Shown here: piece by piece, positions 9,320 through 19,487 of the stretch | How positions within the stretch are numbered: the first letter of the stretch is position 1 | Layout: each line of letters begins with the position of its first letter | Assembly (NCBI GenBank): GCA_000999025.1 | Contig: LCFM01000008.1 | Span: 1 to 47,192 of the forward strand | Origin: Parcubacteria group bacterium GW2011_GWA2_43_13 | GTDB lineage: Bacteria > Patescibacteriota > Patescibacteriia > UBA9629 > GWA2-43-13 | Length of the DNA: 47,192 nucleotides | Direction of reading: 5' to 3' | Program-made: the position numbers and the translations under genes | The notes under the pieces: generated by a model | The model's input: only the letters and a program-made list of their open reading frames with translations | Told to the model about the DNA's origin: nothing | Databases searched by the model: none

Positions 9320-12300
9320 TTAAAAGCTATACACGCCGGAGGATTGCAACAACAACCAGAATGCCTCGCCCGGATTCACTGTGCTGATATTTGAGTTCAG
9401 AACATACGTCTTACCAGTGTTGTTAAATCCAAGCACATTGGTATACACCCCGTCAAGTGACTGAAATGCCGTGCTCTTATCAACATTAGTGGTTCCCGGT
9501 GCCTGATAATACCCTACCAAATTCCAGCCCGCAGGTAATGAGCGCGATGGTGGCGCGGATGGAGTATCTCCGCCTGAAGTCAACAAATTGCCTTCTCCTG
9601 TCAGTGTTGCCGAAGATGCGCCAGTATATTTAATCCAATATCCATATCCGGCGGTCATGGTTGATAAGGAATTTACATCTGGTCCTGCTGGAAAATACGA
9701 TGTCCATGATTCTGTTGCGGCATCGTATGTCCATACAGACGCGATATCCTCTGCTGTATCCCCTAACACATCAGCTATCGCGGTTGATGCCGGAATCGTT
9801 GGCAAAGAAATAAAGTTCCATCCGTTGCCTGCGTTGTTTGTAAGAGTGATTGAATAGCCGGTTGACGTGCTGAATGACCAGCTTGATGTATCGGGATTTA
9901 AAACATTGCCTGCTAAATCAACAACATCTTCAAACATGATGGTATAGGTAACATTATTGTCAAGATCATTTTCTGGGTTAATTGTCGCGATATTGGTTTC
10001 GGAATCAAATTCTACAACCGGCGTTCCGGAAATTGAAGGATCAAACGAAACATTTCCCGAGCCAATAGCGACTGCCTCGCTAAATGTAACTGTGATATTA
10101 GCGATCGGCGCCACTCCACTTGCTCCAACTGATGGAGTTCTATTAGTGATGGTTGGAGCGGTAGTATCAATGGTAAATGCTGTAAGAAGCACATCATTTG
10201 TATTTCCTGCAGTATCTGTTGCAGTTAATGTGAGATTATATGTTCCGGCAGTAATCTCTGATAATGTTACTGGTGCGCTTGATCCACTCCCAACTCCAGA
10301 CGCAAGCTCGGTTTCACCATTCTTAATCACCCAGCTTGCTCCTTCTTCTACATTGATAACAACATTCGGTGTTGTGTCATTGGTGGGATTGGTAACCGGC
10401 GTAACTTCACTTGCGCTTGGCGCGGTGTTGTCTATGGTCATACTTAACGAATCCGAACCCACGTACGCGTTGCCTGCTAAATCCGAACCGTCAACCGTCA
10501 CCGTATGGTCGCCGTCATTGCCAGATGGGACACTCCATGTATATGTCCATGTATCACCAGACCCTGCCATTGGTGCATTATTCACCAAACCAGGCGAGTT
10601 AATACTGATTGTTGGCGCACTTGCCATGGTTTCACTGAATGTCGCTGTGATTACCACGGCATCTGCATTACGCACGATAGTGTCTTCTGATTGATCATGA
10701 GTTAATTCAACTGTCGGTGCTGTCGCATCCCAGATCAATTCCATATCATCTGAGGACTGATTGCCAACCGCGTCTGTCGCGGTTAACCGAATCACAAAGG
10801 TTCCGTCTGTATCAGATGAGATAGTGCTATTCTCGCTTGTAGCAGAGCCAAAAGTGATAGTTCCTTCTCCTAACTGCTTGGTCCATTGATAAGTAAGCGC
10901 AGTTGCATCTGTTACCGTTGCGTTTGTCGTAAATTGCGCGTTTGCCCGCACATCATCTCCCACATTCACTACTGGCGATGAAATATCAAGCACAATAGAA
11001 CTACTTGCGGAATCAGTTCTTCCCGCTAAATCCGTAATATTGGCTGTTATTGTGTTCTCACTTTCCATTAAAGGCACTGATACAGAATATGTTCCGCCCT
11101 CAAAATCAGCTGTTTCACCATTTACCGTGATACTCGCGACATTCGCTTCGGTGTATGAGCCGGAAATGGTTTGAGAGTTGGTTGATGTAGGCGTGGTGAC
11201 GCCATCAATTGCAATGATAGGATCCGTGGTATCAACCGTAAAACTCCATACTGCTTGTACTGCTGAAGTTCCTCCATTATCTGAAACGTCAACTGTTACT
11301 GTATAAGAGCCGTCTAATAACGCAACTGATGGGGTGTACGAAGCAACGCCATCTGCAAAACCATCTATCGTTACTGGATCACCATCAACTGTCACCATAA
11401 TAGACGCGCTGAAGATTCCGCTTCCTGCTTCAGAAAGCGTTGCAGAAATCAACGGCGTACTGTCGGATGTATATGAACTATCCGATGGTACCAATGTGCC
11501 AATCGTCGGCGCGGTGTTATCTACCGTGATGGTAACAGAAGTATCAGTTGTTCTATTATTTGCATCATCATCTGCAATAATTTCGATAGTATATGTTCCT
11601 GCCGATACCTGTACACTACTATTATTTGTTCCATCCCAAATTACAGGATCAGGATTTAACGCTCTACTATCTTGTAAGGTTTTAATAAGAGTAGCTCCCT
11701 GCTTGATTTTTATTGTATAATCTGATGTCTCAGAAAACGCGACATCAATACTGCTTGTGTCTTGCACACCACTGCTAACAGTCGGAGAAATTACTGTATT
11801 TGAAACAGTGAAAGGGGTAATAGTAGGCGCGATGCTATCTTCTGTAATCGCAGAAACAGGCGAAGATAATCCTTCATTACCTGCGGTGTCTGTTGTCGTT
11901 ACTGTCAAATTATTCACAGTGTTTTGAGATAATGTCGCGTTAACGCTGTAGCTTGTCTCCCCACCTGACAACTGCTGTTCCCCGACTGGTGCCTCACCGT
12001 TATACACCTTGACCAACGCATTCTCTTCTGCTGTTCCGGAAATTGTATAGGTAGCCGCGTTCACTGTAACGGTGTCAGAAGGTGAAGAAACAACTGGCGC
12101 GTCAGGAGCAGTGTTATCTATGGTAAATGTAAGCGTTGGGACATCGCCTCCGCCTGCAAAGGCATTTGTTGCCAAATCCTCACCTACTACGCTCACAACC
12201 ACATCGCCGTCATTGCCTGATGGAACATCCCATGAATAGGTATAGGATGACGCTGATTCATTCATATTCGCAACAAAATCACCAATCGTAATCATCGGCG

Positions 12301-13564
12301 TGCCAGACATGGCTTCGTTAAATGTCGCGGTAATCATTACTGTATCAGCATCACGAACAACCAAATCATCATGATCTTTTGTAAGCTCAACTGTCGGAGC
12401 TGTTGTATCCCATACAAACGAAATATCATCTGACGCGCTATTGCCTGATAAATCAACAACTGTCAGCTGAATGACGTATGGCCCATCCTCGCTTGCCGAA
12501 ATAGTTGTATCTTCAGCAGAGGCGGTTCCAAAGGTAATAGTCCCCGGACCACTCACCTTTTTCCACTCATATGAACCGATATTGGTATCAGTAACAGTCG
12601 CGTCTTGGGTTATTTCTACTTTTGTCAAAACATCAGCGCCTGCATTAACCTCCGGAACGGTTGAATCAATCACAAACGCGCTGTCAGAACTATCGCTTGC
12701 GGAATTTCCAACACTGTCTACCGCAGTTATCTTAACTTTTGCAGTCGCAAGGTTAGAGGTTGGAACAGTCCATGTATAGGTGCCATCATTTGCTTCGTTT
12801 GTCGCAATGGAGGTAGTGTCGGAAAAATCGCCTAATGCGGAATATTCCAATGTAATCGGCGTTGAAATTATATGAGGATCAGTAATGCCAAACCATGTAA
12901 TATCATAACTCGCGCCTCCTTGTAAGTATCCGCTATTTGGCGTGATCAATGTTGAACTAATCACTGTCGGCGTTGTTGCGTCAACTTCTGATACAGGATT
13001 CGTTGTAACAGATATAAACTCTGTGTCTTTTGTAACCACAGCCCACGAAGCAGTGCTGTCTGATGTCGGAGCAGTCGCGGAAAGCGTAACCAAACCGGTA
13101 TCCCCAGCCGCAAGTCGCGCGGCAAAAGCAGGATCAGGATCGCCTAAACATTCAATAAATCCGCTGGCAACCAAATTATCCGTATTCACGCCAAAATTGG
13201 TAGGGCAAGTAATGCCGGACGCTGACACTGTGAATCCTGTTGGTTTTGTTATTTTTATATTGTAAATCGGATTGTCGCTTGTGCCGTTGATAATGGTAAA
13301 AGTATAGGTTTGCGTTGACCCACCTTGTACTAATGTTTTGTCAACTGAAACGCTATAGGTAACGTCAGCACTCGTAAGCTGAAAACTTGCAATAAACGCG
13401 AGAGTAAATACGCCTACTACAAGAGAAGTAAGAGAAATCCTCTTTTTTAAAGCAACATGTTTGCATGGGGATAATGTCATAGGATGTAAAGAAAGAAGTA
13501 TGCTGTTTTCTCTATGCTCAAACATCATATTCGACGAGATATGAAGTTTGATATTTTTTAGCAA
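9320..13564 (-). CDS. Giant surface protein with many Ig-like domains and a C-terminal module shared with the next gene
   Basis: 1414 aa; hydrophobic signal segment after a polar N-terminus; repeated 'DNTAPT...TVTATDTAGN' modules; SbsA/Big_5-like Ig domain near the C-terminus. Exact start uncertain. Confidence 0.85.
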   Translation of the reverse strand: MLKNIKLHISSNMMFEHRENSILLSLHPMTLSPCKHVALKKRISLTSLVVGVFTLAFIASFQLTSADVTYSVSVDKTLVQGGSTQTYTFTIINGTSDNPIYNIKITKPTGFTVSASGITCPTNFGVNTDNLVASGFIECLGDPDPAFAARLAAGDTGLVTLSATAPTSDSTASWAVVTKDTEFISVTTNPVSEVDATTPTVISSTLITPNSGYLQGGASYDITWFGITDPHIISTPITLEYSALGDFSDTTSIATNEANDGTYTWTVPTSNLATAKVKITAVDSVGNSASDSSDSAFVIDSTVPEVNAGADVLTKVEITQDATVTDTNIGSYEWKKVSGPGTITFGTASAEDTTISASEDGPYVIQLTVVDLSGNSASDDISFVWDTTAPTVELTKDHDDLVVRDADTVMITATFNEAMSGTPMITIGDFVANMNESASSYTYSWDVPSGNDGDVVVSVVGEDLATNAFAGGGDVPTLTFTIDNTAPDAPVVSSPSDTVTVNAATYTISGTAEENALVKVYNGEAPVGEQQLSGGETSYSVNATLSQNTVNNLTVTTTDTAGNEGLSSPVSAITEDSIAPTITPFTVSNTVISPTVSSGVQDTSSIDVAFSETSDYTIKIKQGATLIKTLQDSRALNPDPVIWDGTNNSSVQVSAGTYTIEIIADDDANNRTTDTSVTITVDNTAPTIGTLVPSDSSYTSDSTPLISATLSEAGSGIFSASIMVTVDGDPVTIDGFADGVASYTPSVALLDGSYTVTVDVSDNGGTSAVQAVWSFTVDTTDPIIAIDGVTTPTSTNSQTISGSYTEANVASITVNGETADFEGGTYSVSVPLMESENTITANITDLAGRTDSASSSIVLDISSPVVNVGDDVRANAQFTTNATVTDATALTYQWTKQLGEGTITFGSATSENSTISSDTDGTFVIRLTATDAVGNQSSDDMELIWDATAPTVELTHDQSEDTIVRNADAVVITATFSETMASAPTISINSPGLVNNAPMAGSGDTWTYTWSVPSGNDGDHTVTVDGSDLAGNAYVGSDSLSMTIDNTAPSASEVTPVTNPTNDTTPNVVINVEEGASWVIKNGETELASGVGSGSSAPVTLSEITAGTYNLTLTATDTAGNTNDVLLTAFTIDTTAPTITNRTPSVGASGVAPIANITVTFSEAVAIGSGNVSFDPSISGTPVVEFDSETNIATINPENDLDNNVTYTIMFEDVVDLAGNVLNPDTSSWSFSTSTGYSITLTNNAGNGWNFISLPTIPASTAIADVLGDTAEDIASVWTYDAATESWTSYFPAGPDVNSLSTMTAGYGYWIKYTGASSATLTGEGNLLTSGGDTPSAPPSRSLPAGWNLVGYYQAPGTTNVDKSTAFQSLDGVYTNVLGFNNTGKTYVLNSNISTVNPGEAFWLLLQSSGVYSF

Positions 13565-13640
13565 TACGCTCTTTCTATATAAATGTTAGTAAGAAATATA
13601 AATTTTGAAATTATAGTATAGCACATCTGATATAAGCCCA

Positions 13641-16600
13641 CTATTCAATTCCAGGCGCATACCACACTTCTGTCGTAATTCTCGGCTTAAGCGGACGAAC
13701 AAACACCCAATATCCCTCTCCGGCATGAACTGTGTCTGTATACCCGATTGAACGATACTGCAATTCAGACGGGCTGTATATCCATAACTGCGTCCACAGC
13801 GATGTCTCCGCGTCATTCACATCTCTTTCTAACGACGCAAGCGCGTGGTTTGCCTGCGTGCTATCTGTATCATTCACTTGATAAAACCCGATTAAATTCC
13901 AGCCGTAATCCAGGCGTACTGACGGCGGCACACTCTGCGCCGATCCAAATGTATTGCCATAGCCAGTCAAACTCGAAGCAGTCGCGCGGTTAAATTTAAG
14001 CCAATATCCATACCCGGCTGTCATGGTAGTAAGATTATTCAATAACGGATCTCCACCGGGACGATACACCAACCATTGGTTATTGAGAGTATCATAACTC
14101 CACACTGATTCAATGTCATTAGACAACCCCCCAAGCACATTGGCAATAGCCGGATTAGTGGGAGTCAGCGGGATAGAGATTACATTCCAGCCCGGCTGAA
14201 TCGCTACATTGTACGCGCGCGCGGTAGTAAAGCCCCATGAAGTTGTGGGTAATGGATTGCCGGCAATATCCGTAACGCCAGTCATGGTTACCAGATATGA
14301 TGTATTCACAATCGTCATGCCTTGTATTTGAATAAGCGCGGATGATTCAAAAAAATCAATGCTCTCAACAACTATATCCTGTGACATCGTAACATTGGCA
14401 GGGGTCATGCTTACTGGCTCGTCAAAATTGACTGTAATCGTTGCCATCCCGGGGAGTTGATTAACAGCGCCTAATTCCGGATCACGGCTAACAATGGTTG
14501 GCGCGGTGTTATCAATGGTAAATATCAGCCCTACTTGAGCTATTGCTTGATTTGGATCTGGCAATACCCCAAGCGAGTTACCAGATGAATCAGTGGCTGA
14601 AACAGAAATACTTACTTGTCTGTCTCCAACATCAGGTACATCCCATAGATATGTCCAAATCAGCGGGTTTTCGGTTGCAACCAATGATGCTGTCTGCAAC
14701 ACAGCATGCGTTGCTGTGTCTTCTATATGTATGACGGGATTAATAATGGTGTTGGTATATTCGGTAAATGTCACCGTAATCAGCACTGTATCCGCCCCTC
14801 TCACTACAAAATCTGGATGATTATGGGTTATAGCATTTACAACAGGCCCTGTTCTATCAACAACGCGCACTATGCGTGTTACTGTTTGCGTATTTTGCGA
14901 GTTATCAGTCGCTGAATAATCAACAGCATACTCGCCTACTAAGGTCATATTGACTAAAGACGCATTGATACTCACGACTAACCCTGTATCGTAGTTATCT
15001 GCCACTGTCGCGCCCAATTCAATGTACGCAGTTCCAAGTTCAATAGTTTGTGGGTTTGCGCCAGTAAGTGTGATGACCGGCTTGATGGTATCAAGCACTA
15101 CCTCTGTCCCGACGGATGATGTGTTCCCGGCCAAGTCGGTGGCGAGAATCTGTATCGCGGTCTCGCCCTCTGCCAATGTTACTCCAAAACTCCAAGTATC
15201 CGTTGTACTTTCACCTATGGTAACTGGCATAGCATAGCCCGAAGCAAATCCGACTGCTTCCACTGCCGAAATTCCTCCCCAAAGCACTCCCTCGGTATCG
15301 CTTTGACTATCCGCGAGTATGGTGAAATTCTGTCTTCCATTTCTTGGCACGGTTACATCCAGTCCAACTATCTGAAGAACTCCACCTATCGGAATACCGG
15401 ATCCTATCTCTACCCCGTCAACATACAGACGAACCTCCTCGCTTCCTAATAAGGAACCTGACAATAAAATTGTTATATCCTGCACACTAACCGCTTCCAC
15501 GTTGTCTGCGACAAATATAAAACTCCCTATTTTTTTACCTGTTTCAAAAGGCGCTATGGTTACAGGGCTCGTTACTAAATTATTTGATATAAGCATGGTC
15601 CCATTTAGGACCAGCATAGAAAAAGCAGGAGTACTTGATACTATTACCATTGCTCCTTGCCGTGAACCGCTCAATGTATGGGAAGTAATGTTTGTCGGCG
15701 AAGGAAGGGCGTTGATTGTCGGAGTGGCCGGGGCAATGGAATCTTCTTTGATAAGAACCCGACGTGAAGATGACACATTCCCTGCCACATCGGTCGCCAG
15801 CATGGAAAGTGTATTAATCGCATTTTGCGTCAAATTCACCGAAACTGAAAAATTGCCGCTTCCATGTGTCGTCCCAGTCGCAGTCGCCGCGCCACCCGTA
15901 ATATGTATGACCGTGCCTGCCTCTGCTGTACCGGATATGACGATGAAATCCGCATTTACAATCTGGTCAAACGATGTGCTATTTGGTACCGCAGGAGCCG
16001 TGATATCTAACACTATGGTTCCAGTAAGCGCTGAACTTTGATTGCCTACCGTGTCCTTGAGGGTGATACTGACGCTATTTGATCCTTCTAATAATGCCAA
16101 AGCGTATGACCAAGTAGTACTGGCGTTTAATGCCACCACCTGATTACCGTTAATCCATACAGATGTGTTTGCCTCTTTTGTGCCAGAAATTATCGCAGGA
16201 GTTGTGTTGGTTGGAGCGCTCAATACGCCGTTCGTAACCACTGGCGTTTCTGGCGTGATAGTATCATGCCTAATCACAACAGTCGCAGGCGCGGATTGCT
16301 CATTGCTGGCATTGATAGCAGTGACTGATAGCGTATTGGCTTGATTTTGGGTTAAAGGCACGGACACTGAATACAATCCATTCACGGCTTGTGTATTCAC
16401 CGTCGCTAATCCGCCGGTAACGGTAATTGTCGGGTCAGAGAGAGCCAATACCTCGTTTGATGACACCGCGCGATTATACATTTTCACCTCATCAATATCT
16501 CCCTGAAAATACGAGCTCCAAAATCCGCCATCGCCTATCCGTGTATCCATGATTCTCGTAATCGGGGTGCCATCCCATGTTTGGGAAACGCGCTTAATGC

Positions 16601-18179
16601 CATTCACATACAACGCAATTTCATGATTATCATAATCCATCACCGCGGCGACATGATACCACTGCCCAAGTTCTATCCCTCCCTCCGGTTGCCAAAAAAC
16701 TCTGCTGTTTGGGTGCTGAGGGCAGATGCCTGCATAATCATTTTTAAAGAAAAATCCCAATGGATACCCCTCTCCAATATGTATCCCAAGCGTGATATCA
16801 TCGCAACTTGCCGCATCGTATGAGGTGATAATAGATTGTCCGATTGCGGTGGATTCAGGCCGAACCCACGCTGACCACGCAAATCCGGTGGTCGGCGTGT
16901 AGTGCACCGTATCAGGGATATCAACATACGCATCGCTTGCTCCGATATGAACCGCATCTCCAACCTTGCCCGTTCCTACCGTCGCGTTAATCAACGACGC
17001 GGTATTATTATTTGATGAACTGTCTGGCGCGGTTGTTCCCGCAACATCATCAAAAGACCACGCTCCAATCAATCCGTCAGTCGGATCATCACCCACACTG
17101 CCTTGAACAAGAATACTATCCGCGTTTATTGTTTGCGAAACTGTTGAAATAACCGGCGCGATGACTGCGGTTGACGCCGTGGTAATCTGAATGGTTGAGG
17201 CGGACGAAACATCTGCATGGCCATACGTGGCGGTAACCGAGAGCGTGTTGAGTGTATCCATCGTAAGCGGGACATTGATTGAAAAACTGTTTCCCAGCAC
17301 ATCGGCTGTTACCGTGCTTGATCCGCCTGTCACGGTTATTTGCGTGTCATTATATTCGCTCCCTATTTCTGTTGCGGACAAAGGCCGTGAAAACATCTTG
17401 ACTTCATCAATAACCCCAACCCAGTTTGAATTTGGCTCAAACACATGACCACCCAAAGCGCCAACCATTGCACGAGTAATGCTGATTCCGTCATCAATCC
17501 ATGCGTGCGAATCTTTCAATTCACCATTCACATACAAAGCAATACGGTCATGTTCATAATCCATGATTCCAACCACATGATACCATTGGTTTGATTGCAC
17601 CCCGCCTCCGGGTTGCCACATCACTTGATGATTCTCACCCTGCGGGCAGATGCCTAAAGAATCCACCTTAAAGCTAAATCCCGGACCTCGGGTGGTATTA
17701 TTAAGCCCGAGCATCACATCCTCGCAACTCGCGGTATCCATATAGGTAATGATGTTTTGCCGAGTCGCTGGATCAGCGTTTGATGTTTTGACCCATGCCA
17801 TCCAGGTAAATCCGGTTGCAGGGATCGCGTCAAAAGCATCCAACCGCGCGAACTCGGTTCCGGTCAACCATCCGGCTGTTCCCCGCTTGCCAACAACACG
17901 ACCATTCCCATTCTGCATACGGGCGCTATGATCATTGTCAGATGTATCTTGAATGGTTGGCGAAATTTCATCAAAACTCCAATACCCCATCAGCCCATCA
18001 ATGGGAGGGGGCTCTATCGTGCCAGTGAGAGTAATACTATTGCTGTATACTGTCTGGGAAGGCGTGATAATGTGCGGTGCGGGTAACTCTGCTGAAACAG
18101 GACTCAAAATAATACTCGACAAAAAAATACCGGTTGCGACAGAAAGAAAAACACTATGAACTGTAATACTTTTGCGCAT
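13641..18179 (-). CDS. Giant surface protein: two LamG-like domains, multiple Ig-like domains, shared C-terminal module
   Basis: Start re-assigned to ATG 18179 (MRKSITVHSVFLSVATGIFLSS..., SD GGAGGGG upstream); ORF track start 18404 overlaps the VIT gene. 'GLMGYWSFDE', 'NQWYHVVGIMDYEHDRIALYVNGE', 'VIDEVKMFSRPLS' LamG signatures occur twice. Confidence 0.87.
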   Translation of the reverse strand: MRKSITVHSVFLSVATGIFLSSIILSPVSAELPAPHIITPSQTVYSNSITLTGTIEPPPIDGLMGYWSFDEISPTIQDTSDNDHSARMQNGNGRVVGKRGTAGWLTGTEFARLDAFDAIPATGFTWMAWVKTSNADPATRQNIITYMDTASCEDVMLGLNNTTRGPGFSFKVDSLGICPQGENHQVMWQPGGGVQSNQWYHVVGIMDYEHDRIALYVNGELKDSHAWIDDGISITRAMVGALGGHVFEPNSNWVGVIDEVKMFSRPLSATEIGSEYNDTQITVTGGSSTVTADVLGNSFSINVPLTMDTLNTLSVTATYGHADVSSASTIQITTASTAVIAPVISTVSQTINADSILVQGSVGDDPTDGLIGAWSFDDVAGTTAPDSSSNNNTASLINATVGTGKVGDAVHIGASDAYVDIPDTVHYTPTTGFAWSAWVRPESTAIGQSIITSYDAASCDDITLGIHIGEGYPLGFFFKNDYAGICPQHPNSRVFWQPEGGIELGQWYHVAAVMDYDNHEIALYVNGIKRVSQTWDGTPITRIMDTRIGDGGFWSSYFQGDIDEVKMYNRAVSSNEVLALSDPTITVTGGLATVNTQAVNGLYSVSVPLTQNQANTLSVTAINASNEQSAPATVVIRHDTITPETPVVTNGVLSAPTNTTPAIISGTKEANTSVWINGNQVVALNASTTWSYALALLEGSNSVSITLKDTVGNQSSALTGTIVLDITAPAVPNSTSFDQIVNADFIVISGTAEAGTVIHITGGAATATGTTHGSGNFSVSVNLTQNAINTLSMLATDVAGNVSSSRRVLIKEDSIAPATPTINALPSPTNITSHTLSGSRQGAMVIVSSTPAFSMLVLNGTMLISNNLVTSPVTIAPFETGKKIGSFIFVADNVEAVSVQDITILLSGSLLGSEEVRLYVDGVEIGSGIPIGGVLQIVGLDVTVPRNGRQNFTILADSQSDTEGVLWGGISAVEAVGFASGYAMPVTIGESTTDTWSFGVTLAEGETAIQILATDLAGNTSSVGTEVVLDTIKPVITLTGANPQTIELGTAYIELGATVADNYDTGLVVSINASLVNMTLVGEYAVDYSATDNSQNTQTVTRIVRVVDRTGPVVNAITHNHPDFVVRGADTVLITVTFTEYTNTIINPVIHIEDTATHAVLQTASLVATENPLIWTYLWDVPDVGDRQVSISVSATDSSGNSLGVLPDPNQAIAQVGLIFTIDNTAPTIVSRDPELGAVNQLPGMATITVNFDEPVSMTPANVTMSQDIVVESIDFFESSALIQIQGMTIVNTSYLVTMTGVTDIAGNPLPTTSWGFTTARAYNVAIQPGWNVISIPLTPTNPAIANVLGGLSNDIESVWSYDTLNNQWLVYRPGGDPLLNNLTTMTAGYGYWLKFNRATASSLTGYGNTFGSAQSVPPSVRLDYGWNLIGFYQVNDTDSTQANHALASLERDVNDAETSLWTQLWIYSPSELQYRSIGYTDTVHAGEGYWVFVRPLKPRITTEVWYAPGIE

Positions 18180-18336
18180 AGATGACCCCTCCGGATACAC
18201 GAGAGCATACAATGAGAGTTCATTGAGATGTTTTATTATATACCTTATATCAAAGGAAACAAGATTGACATATTCATAAAAAGTGGTTGTTTTAACCACT
18301 ATTTTATAATATTTCATGAGAATGACTCTCGTCTCC

Positions 18337-19146
18337 TTACGCAATCCGTTCAATAAGCGCGCCGATGCCATACGCGACAACTGCCGCTGAAAATCCGACA
18401 ACAAGCATTTCTATGCCGGAACGGAGCCAATTGCCTTTAGTAATCAATACTCGGGCACTGCCAACGGCAAACTCCGCAATTGCGGCCATAGCAATTGCAA
18501 TAGGAAATGCATAGTTGCCACCAAAACCAAACACATACGGCACTAACGGCAAAAAACCAGCTATGGCAAATGCGATAAATGTTGCGATGCCGTTTTGCAC
18601 CGCGTTGCTTGTGCCGTCTGGCGGCATCAAGCCCAACTCTTCCACCATCATCACATTGACCCAACGTTTTTTATCTGAGGTAATAATCTCTACCGCTCGC
18701 TCTAAATCTTTACCCTCAAATCCTTTCTTTTTATAAATCCCGCGAATTTCGGCTGTTTCTTCTTTGGGAAGATACTGAACCTCCCACTCTTCCATTTTCT
18801 GCTCCCGCTCGATATACCGCTCTTCTGACCGCGTGCCTAAATAATTGCCAACAGCCATGGACAACCCGTCAGCAAGTAAATTCGCAAATCCTAAAATCAG
18901 CACAATTTTTGGATCCAGCCCTGCGCCCGCAACGCCTGCAACCACGGCAAATGTTGTAATAATTCCATCGTTTGCGCCGTAGACCAAGTCCTTGATATAC
19001 GTACCCCCGCCTCTCACATGCAAATGCTCAACCGCAGTTTGATTTTCATGCGCTCGCTTTGCTTCTAATATTTCCTGCTCTAATGCCTGTTGTTTACGTT
19101 GCTTTTGTTGTTTCATAGATGCTGTTACAAAATCATACTTCTCCAC
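18337..19146 (-). CDS. VIT1/CCC1-family iron/manganese transporter-like membrane protein
   Basis: 269 aa; '[59 protein letters not shown]'. Start may be ATG 19116 (MKQQKQRKQ). Confidence 0.9.
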   Translation of the reverse strand: MEKYDFVTASMKQQKQRKQQALEQEILEAKRAHENQTAVEHLHVRGGGTYIKDLVYGANDGIITTFAVVAGVAGAGLDPKIVLILGFANLLADGLSMAVGNYLGTRSEERYIEREQKMEEWEVQYLPKEETAEIRGIYKKKGFEGKDLERAVEIITSDKKRWVNVMMVEELGLMPPDGTSNAVQNGIATFIAFAIAGFLPLVPYVFGFGGNYAFPIAIAMAAIAEFAVGSARVLITKGNWLRSGIEMLVVGFSAAVVAYGIGALIERIA

Positions 19147-19481
19147 GTGCCATATGCCGCGGCTGTCAAAAGCGCGAAATCACGAGCCGCGATATCCCAT
19201 GAGCGATGCGCAACCTCTGTACCAACCAAGAGTATCAACACCAAAATTGCAAGAGCAAAACCAAACCGCGCAAACGACCAAAATAACATCATCAGCGCAA
19301 TCGCAACCTCCAACCCTGCCAGTACATATAATAATGTATCAGATGAAAGGCCTGTCAGCTTCAGCGCAAAGGAAGGAATAAAAGAAACCCACGCCTCCGG
19401 GGTTAAAAACGCCATAATGCCAAGAGTGGCAAATATTACACAAAATCCTATTCTCAACATCCACAGTCGAAACATAGTCAA
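19125..19481 (-). CDS. Small DoxX-like/unknown membrane protein
   Basis: 118 aa with about four hydrophobic segments. Confidence 0.65.
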   Translation of the reverse strand: MTMFRLWMLRIGFCVIFATLGIMAFLTPEAWVSFIPSFALKLTGLSSDTLLYVLAGLEVAIALMMLFWSFARFGFALAILVLILLVGTEVAHRSWDIAARDFALLTAAAYGTWRSMIL

Positions 19482-19487
19482 CGCAAT

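Noticed and set aside
9588-17448. Long plus-strand ORFs such as 9957-10694, 15502-16041 and 11334-11720
   Set aside because: Antisense shadows of the giant Ig-like genes; no start context and no recognisable protein families.
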